From contig CAZTLW010000074.1 of the NCBI GenBank assembly GCA_964614585.1, forward strand, positions 1-12,049: a stretch of DNA of 12,049 nt, read 5' to 3'. The notes under the pieces were generated by a model, which was not told the DNA's origin, did not search any database, and saw only the letters and a list, made by a program, of their open reading frames with translations. Below, piece after piece: positions 7,156 through 12,049 of the stretch (position 1 is its first letter; every line of letters begins with the position of its first letter). The translations under genes were made by a program, and so were the position numbers. This DNA comes from JAHEFX01 sp964614585. GTDB lineage: Bacteria; Actinomycetota; Acidimicrobiia; Spongiisociales; JAENVV01.

Positions 7156-9551
7156 GGATTCACCCAGATCGTGACGGTCCCCGTGAGGGGGTCGCGCGGG
7201 TTCGGCTCCTGCGCCCAGACCGTGCCGGTGTGCTCGGCGGCGGCCACGGGGTCCGCCTCGGCCTCCACCACCGTGACGATCTCGACGCCGAGGCCGGCCA
7301 GGCGCCGCTCGGCCTCGTCCCGGGGGAAGCCGAGCAGGCTCGGCACCACGGAACCCGGCTCATGGGCATCGACCTTGATTGTGACGGCGGAGCCGGCCTG
7401 GGCGGGACTCCCCGGCTCGGGAGACTGGTCCCAGACGCGGTCCGACGGGGTGCCGTCGAGCGGTTCCCACAGGGTCACGACGCTGAAGCCGGCGTCCTGC
7501 AGCGTCGCCACGGCGTTCTCGATGCCGGCGCCGAGCGCCGACGGGACCTCGAGGGACCCGGCGGCCACGACGCTGTTGGGGTTGTGGATCGGACAGACCA
7601 CGGTGGGGGCCTGTTCCACGGCGATCTCCAGCGTCAGCACGTGCTCGCGGGGACACAGCGGCCCAGCCAGGTAGCCGGTGCTCGTGTCGACCTCGACCCG
7701 GACCGTGGAGCCCGGTTCGATCGACGCCAGGGCGCCGAACGGGGCATCGGCGAGCGCCGCCGGCATGAGGGCCGCCCAGATCTCGGCGGGCCAGGTGCCA
7801 CCGGTCACGGGGAACTCGGTCGTGGGTGGCTCCATCGGTACCTGGCCCTCGGGGTACCCCACCCACACCGCGGCGGCCAGCTCCGGGGTGAACCCGACGA
7901 ACCAGGCGTCGTTGTGGTTCTGGGTGGTGCCGGTCTTGCCGGCCACCGGTCGACCGATCTGGGCCCGGACGCCGGTCCCGGCTCGCACGACCTCGGTGAG
8001 CGCCGCCGTCACCTCCCGGGCCACCGCCGCGTCGAGGGCCTCGGTCACCACCGGGACCCGGCGCCACACCTCGACACCGTCGCGGGTCTCGATCGACGTC
8101 ACCAGGCTGGGGGAGAGGTGGAGGCCGTCGAAGGCGAAGGTCCCGTAGGCGGACGCCATCTCCAGCACGGTGACCTCCTGGGCGCCGAGCACCACCGAGT
8201 GGAACGGATCCAGCTCGGACGTGATCCCGGCGGCATGGGCCACCTCGACCACCTCCTCGGGTCCGACCGCGTCGACGAGCTCGGCGTAGACCTTGTTGAC
8301 CGAGAAGCGGGTGGCATCGAGCAGGGTCAGGTCGGGGAAGGCCTGGTTCTCGTAGTTGGCCACCGTCCAGGGGCCGGCGTCGGTGTCGATGGTGATGCCG
8401 GCACCTCGGGCGAAGACCGAGTCGAGGGTGAACGACCCCTCGAGGGCGGCGGCCAACGCGAACGGCTTGAACGCCGAGCCGGGTTGTCGGCGGCCCTGGG
8501 TGGCGAGGTTGAACCGGGCGACCGGGTCGTCCTCGTCGTAGAAGTCCTTGCCACCGACGAGCGCCTTGACCTCGCCGGTCGACGGTTCGATCACGGCCAC
8601 CGCGCCGCTGGGCCCGTCCTCGGGCAGCACCGCGGCGACGGCCGCTTGGGATGCCTCCTGGATCGCCGGATCGAGAGTGGTGCGGATCGTGAGGCCCCCT
8701 CGGAACACGGCGTTGTACCGGTCCGTGGGGGTGGCCCCGAGCGACTCGTCGTCGAGGAGGGCCTGCTTGACGACCTCGGTGAAGTACGGGTACCGGTCGA
8801 CGAGCGGCGGCGCCTGCTCGATGAGTTGGAGGGGCTCGGCGTCGGCCTCCGCCGCCTGGTCGGGGGTGAGCGCGCCGATTCGGGTCATCTGCTCGAGGAC
8901 CACCCGGCGACGGCCGAGGGCGGCGTCCTCGTCGGCGAAGGGGTTCCACGTCGACGGGTTCTTGATGAGCCCCGCCAGCAGGGCGGCCTCGCCGACCGTG
9001 AGGTCGGCGACCTGCTTCCCGAAGTAGTGGGCCGCGGCCGACCCGACCCCGTACGCACCGTCGCCGAGGTAGATGGTGTTGACGTACCGAGTGAGGATCT
9101 CCTCCTTGGTGAGTCCCTCCTCGAGCCGCACCGCCAGCTGGGCCTCCTCGAGCTTCCGCTCGAGCGAGACCTCGGGGGTGAGGACGACGTTCTTGATGTA
9201 CTGCTGGGTGATCGTCGACCCGCCCTGGGTGATGCTCTCGGCCTCGGCATTGGCGATGAGCGCTCGGGCGATGGCCCGCAGGTCGACGCCGGGGTGGTCC
9301 CAGAAACGCTCGTCCTCGATCGCGACGACGGCATCGACGAGGTGGCGTGGCAGGTCGTCGTACTCGACCACGACCCGGTCCTCCTCGGCGTGCCACTCGG
9401 CGATGACCGACCCGTCGGCGGCGAGCACGATGCTGGTCAGGCCGAGCTCGCCGAGCCCGGGATCGGCCAGCGGATTGATCTCGGCAGCGCAGCCACCGCC
9501 TGCCACGGCGAGGGCGGCGAGCACGGCGACGAGACGACGGAGGCGCGGCAC
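7156..9551 (-). CDS. Class A penicillin-binding protein (transglycosylase/transpeptidase) with PASTA domains, 3' end in gap
   Basis: This bifunctional enzyme polymerises and cross-links peptidoglycan outside the membrane. The visible 798 residues include a GT51 glycosyltransferase domain (EDERFWDHPG 79-88 with catalytic E79; GGSTITQQ 110-117; RKLEEAQLA 132-140) and a transpeptidase domain with SxxK at S359-K362 (PGSAFKPF), SVN 417-419 and KTGT 539-542. Two PASTA domains follow (about 665-728 and 733-798); the second ends TVTIWVN at the gap, so little may be missing. The N-terminus is odd: GTG 9551 is the first possible start after an in-frame TAG, leaving only MPRLRR before a short hydrophobic stretch ending GGGC (Cys21). 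It therefore lacks the usual cytoplasmic tail and full-length transmembrane helix, and looks like a signal peptide, perhaps with an atypical lipobox. It is transcribed divergently from tyrS. Family name of the ponA/mrcA type; orthology to one named gene is not certain. Confidence 0.94.
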
Positions 9552-9557
9552 CCGCGC

Positions 9558-9563
9558 ATTATC
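9558..9563 (-). promoter_or_regulatory. Candidate -10 box for a leaderless PBP transcript
   Basis: On the minus strand GATAAT matches the TATAAT consensus at 5 of 6 positions and ends 6 nt before the GTG start at 9551. Transcription would begin at or next to the start codon, giving a leaderless mRNA, which fits the lack of a well-spaced Shine-Dalgarno. No convincing -35 is visible. Confidence 0.4.
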
Positions 9564-9569
9564 GGCACC

Positions 9570-9597
9570 TCGACCCCGATTTCTTAGGAACTACGCT
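9570..9597 (+). promoter_or_regulatory. Candidate tyrS promoter
   Basis: TCGACC (9570-9575, 4 of 6 to TTGACA) and TACGCT (9592-9597, TANNNT) are separated by 16 nt. The start would fall near 9604, leaving a leader of about 23 nt that contains the GAGG ribosome-binding site. It overlaps the upstream region of the divergent PBP gene. Confidence 0.35.
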
Positions 9598-9617
9598 CCG
9601 CCGCCCCATCCAGGCCC

Positions 9618-9621
9618 GAGG
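9618..9621 (+). promoter_or_regulatory. Ribosome-binding site of tyrS
   Basis: GAGG sits 5 nt before ATG 9627 and supports that start. It is one of the few clear Shine-Dalgarno sequences in the window. Confidence 0.55.
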
Positions 9622-9626
9622 CGGAG

Positions 9627-10817
9627 ATGACGCCCGACGAGCAACGAGCCCACCTGACCCGCGACGCCGACACGGTCGCGCCCGACGACGCGCTGGCGGC
9701 GAAGCTGGCCGAGGGGCGCCCGTTGCGGGTGAAACTCGGCCTGGACCCGACCGCACCGTCGGTGACCCTGGGGTGGGCCGTCGTGCTGCGCAAGCTGGCC
9801 GAGTTCCAGGAACTCGGGCACCAGGCGGTGCTCATCGTCGGCGACTTCACGGCCCGCGTGGGCGATCCGTCGGGGCGCTCGGAGACGCGCAAGCGTCTCT
9901 CGGAGGAGGAGGTGCGGGGTTACGCCGAGGCGCTGTTGGACCAGTTCGATCGGGTCCTCGACGTCGCGGCGGCCGAGGTTCGCTACAACTCCGAGTGGCT
10001 CGGGTCGCTCGACATGGCGGACGTCCTCGAGTTGACCGCCAACGTGACCGTGGCCCAGATGCTCGAGCGGGAGGACTTCGCCAAGCGGTTCGATGCCCAT
10101 CGACCGATCTCGATGATGGAGTTCATGTACCCCCTGCTCCAGGGCTACGACTCGGTGGCGATCGAGGCGGACGTCGAGCTCGGCGGGACCGACCAGTTGT
10201 GGAACCTCATGATGGGTCGCCACCTGCAGGGGCGATACGGCCAGGAGCCGCAGGTGGCGCTCACCATGCCCCTGCTGGTCGGGACCGACGGGCAGCAGAA
10301 GATGTCCCAGTCGTTGGGCAACTACGTCGGGGTGACCGACGAGCCGGCCGACATGTTCGGCAAGGTCATGAGCATCCCCGACCATCTCATGGCCGACTGG
10401 TACGCCCATGCCACGGCCCTCCCCATCGACGAGGTGGTGCGGTGGCGGGCGGTCCTCGCCTCGGGGGACGTGGATCCCAACGAGGCCAAGCGCAACCTCG
10501 GGCGAGAGGTGGTGGCCCTCTACCACGGTGCCGAGGCGGCCGAGGCGGCCGAGGCGGCGTTCGACGCACTCTTCAAACGAGGCGAGATCCCCGACGACGT
10601 GCCCGAGCACGCCCTCGATGACGAGGACCCGGTGTACCTGCCGGCGATCCTCGCGGCGGCGGGGCTGGTCGCCTCCAATGGCGAGGCACGCCGACTGATC
10701 GACCAGGGGGCCGTCCGCCTGGCTGGCACCCGGGTCGAGTCCCTCGAGGTGCCCCGCTCCGACCTGCTCGGACAGGTGGTCCAGGTTGGCAAACGGCGGT
10801 TCCTGCGCCTCGTCTGA
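9627..10817 (+). CDS. tyrS: Tyrosine--tRNA ligase with altered HIGH motif
   Basis: This class I synthetase charges tRNA-Tyr in the cytoplasm. The 396-aa product resembles the TyrZ-like branch (KLGLDPTAP, then LRKLAEFQELGHQAVLIVGDF). Landmarks are VGDPSGRS (78-85), YDSVAIEADVELGGTDQ (174-190), the KMSKS loop as KMSQS (225-229), and a C-terminal S4 RNA-binding domain (about 335-396, ASNGEARRLIDQGAVRL). The HIGH signature, usually HLGH here, reads TLGW (47-50): both histidines are replaced, while the flanking sequence and all other motifs are intact. This looks like a lineage-specific change rather than decay, but I cannot confirm that. A three-unit AEA repeat lies in the linker before the S4 domain. 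It lies upstream of the rRNA operon in the same direction, 116 bp before the rRNA -35 box. Confidence 0.93.
   Translation: MTPDEQRAHLTRDADTVAPDDALAAKLAEGRPLRVKLGLDPTAPSVTLGWAVVLRKLAEFQELGHQAVLIVGDFTARVGDPSGRSETRKRLSEEEVRGYAEALLDQFDRVLDVAAAEVRYNSEWLGSLDMADVLELTANVTVAQMLEREDFAKRFDAHRPISMMEFMYPLLQGYDSVAIEADVELGGTDQLWNLMMGRHLQGRYGQEPQVALTMPLLVGTDGQQKMSQSLGNYVGVTDEPADMFGKVMSIPDHLMADWYAHATALPIDEVVRWRAVLASGDVDPNEAKRNLGREVVALYHGAEAAEAAEAAFDALFKRGEIPDDVPEHALDDEDPVYLPAILAAAGLVASNGEARRLIDQGAVRLAGTRVESLEVPRSDLLGQVVQVGKRRFLRLV
10530..10556 (+). repeat. Three tandem 9-bp units within tyrS
   Basis: GCCGAGGCG is repeated exactly three times in frame, encoding Ala-Glu-Ala each time, in a helical linker of TyrRS where length variation should be tolerated. 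It is probably a slippage product. Confidence 0.85.
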
Positions 10818-10933
10818 CCGTCGATCCGCATACGCCACGGGGGTGCGTACACTGCCACTCACGGGCACATCGCCCGCTGTCCGAGACGGGCTTCGACACG
10901 GCGCTCGGCGCTCCGGTTCACCCACCGAAAAGG
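10818..10933. other. Spacer between tyrS and the rRNA promoter
   Basis: No gene is seen here. An imperfect hairpin (TACG-C-CAC / GTG-CGTA, about 10831-10849) follows tyrS and could act as a weak terminator; it has no T-run. TACACT (10848-10853) fits TANNNT and could be the -10 of an extra rRNA promoter, but lacks a good -35. Confidence 0.35.
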
Positions 10934-10963
10934 TTGGCACTCCGGTTGCGACTGCGCTATAGT
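10934..10963 (+). promoter_or_regulatory. Ribosomal RNA operon promoter
   Basis: TTGGCA (10934-10939, 5 of 6 to TTGACA) and TATAGT (10958-10963, 5 of 6 to TATAAT) are spaced by 18 nt, the best sigma-70-type promoter in the window. It is preceded by an A-rich GAAAAGG segment. The start would be near 10970, about 350 nt before mature 16S. A hairpin (CGCCCG-AAT-CGGGCG, 10972-10986) would form at the very 5' end of the transcript. Confidence 0.75.
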
Positions 10964-11032
10964 GGCGAGTCCGCCCGAATCGGGCGCCCCGAACCGCGTC
11001 GAGACGCCGGGTCGGGATTGGCATAGAGCCGA

Positions 11033-11051
11033 CGGGCACCTAGCGTGCCCG
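11033..11051 (+). promoter_or_regulatory. Hairpin upstream of boxA, boxB-like position
   Basis: A 7-bp stem CGGGCAC/GTGCCCG with a 5-nt loop lies 20 nt before the boxA-like element, the arrangement of boxB-boxA in rRNA antitermination leaders. The functional reading is inference. Confidence 0.45.
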
Positions 11052-11071
11052 CTCCCGCTCCACGGAGCGCA

Positions 11072-11083
11072 GGCTCCTTGACA
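11072..11083 (+). promoter_or_regulatory. boxA-like antitermination element
   Basis: GGCTCCTTGACA matches the E. coli rrn boxA (TGCTCTTTAACA) at 9 of 12 positions and is followed by TCTGAACAGTG, like the TTGAGAACT-GAACAGTG block in other actinobacterial rRNA leaders. NusB-NusE binding here would let polymerase escape Rho termination on the untranslated rRNA. It could be misread as a -35 (TTGACA), but no -10 follows at the right distance. Confidence 0.65.
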
Positions 11084-11319
11084 TCTGAACAGTGCGTTCA
11101 AAAGCCGGTTACGTCGCCGGCCGACCGCCGACCGAGCGGCCCCCCAGGGGGTGTAGGTCGGAAGTCGAATGGTGGCGAACCAAACCATTGGGTGCCGAAG
11201 GCCTAGGCCCGAGGCACCCGAGCAAGGTGAGTGTTCGGAATCCGTGCTCGCACGGAGGAAGAACTCCCCAAGCTCTCTGACATCACCTGGGACGGCCCAC
11301 GGGCCGGCCCGAACGATGT

Positions 11320-12049
<730 letters not shown>

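Larger units (their letters stand above)
10964..11319 (+). ncRNA. Ribosomal RNA leader (pre-16S 5' external region), no protein gene
   Basis: This transcribed leader is rich in hairpins: CGGGCAC/GTGCCCG (11033-11051), CGCTC/GAGCG (11056-11069), GCCGG/CCGGC (11104-11121), AATGGT/ACCATT (11168-11189), GGGTGCC/GGCACCC (11190-11219, enclosing the palindrome GGCCTAGGCC) and CGGCC/GGCCG (11293-11306). A boxA-like element lies at 11072-11083. Such leaders guide antitermination, folding and RNase III processing; the 3' partner of the processing stem is outside the window. Open frames here show no protein-like features. Confidence 0.75.

Noticed and set aside
6543..9551. A single 1002-aa reading frame spanning the second gap
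   Set aside because: After the gap this frame becomes an arginine-rich translation with no family features, while another minus-strand frame is protein-like. The continuity comes from N codons with an arbitrary count.
9559..9559. ATG on the minus strand just before the PBP gene as its true start
   Set aside because: It is 8 nt upstream of GTG 9551 and so in a different frame. It would need an unseen frameshift.
6990..9587. Long plus-strand open frame opposite the PBP gene
   Set aside because: It is composed of G/D/R/H-rich low-complexity translation typical of the antisense frame of a high-GC gene, and the minus strand carries all PBP motifs.
11078..11083. TTGACA read as the -35 of a second rRNA promoter
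   Set aside because: It forms part of a longer boxA-like block and no -10 hexamer follows at 16-19 nt.

Overview
This is a high-GC window with strong G/C preference at third codon positions, dense coding on both strands and a partial 16S rRNA gene at the right end. The 16S has the actinobacterial-style GGAATTATTGGGCGTAAAGAGCTCGTAGG segment region (about 11857-11885) and a short V3 helix. Together with the PASTA-bearing class A PBP and the compact pheST-argF unit, this suggests Actinomycetota, most likely the class Acidimicrobiia. That placement is inference: no database search was possible. Two runs of exactly 100 N (4106-4205 and 7056-7155) are scaffold gaps. The argF gap shows that 100 is a placeholder, because about 105 codons of a normal ornithine carbamoyltransferase are missing there.

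Layout, left to right. Positions 1-193 hold a perfect 12-bp hairpin and a possible promoter. A plus-strand unit pheS-pheT-argF (194-4322) follows, in which each start codon overlaps the previous stop as ATGA; argF is interrupted by the first gap. Convergent to it, with no spacer, is a minus-strand gene (4323-5957) for a membrane-anchored two-part protein of unknown function. Divergent from that gene is a plus-strand 3-methyladenine DNA glycosylase (6017-6562). Nine bases beyond its stop is the C-terminal part of an unidentified minus-strand protein (6572-7055), cut by the second gap. Beyond that gap lies most of a minus-strand class A penicillin-binding protein with two PASTA domains (7156-9551). 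Divergent from the PBP is tyrS (9627-10817). The remaining sequence is an rRNA operon start: a strong promoter, a structured leader with a boxA-like antitermination site, and the first ~730 nt of 16S rRNA (11320 to the window end).

Functionally the window is mostly housekeeping: two aminoacyl-tRNA synthetases and rRNA for translation, arginine biosynthesis, alkylation-damage repair and peptidoglycan synthesis. I found no mobile element, CRISPR array, tRNA or defence system, and nothing I would call a new multi-gene system. The points most worth a second look are: the uncharacterised membrane-anchored protein with a cell-wall-binding-repeat-like half and a barrel-like half carrying conserved-looking acidic residues; a TyrRS whose HIGH motif reads TLGW; and a class A PBP that cannot have a normal cytoplasmic tail and may be lipid-anchored or leaderless.
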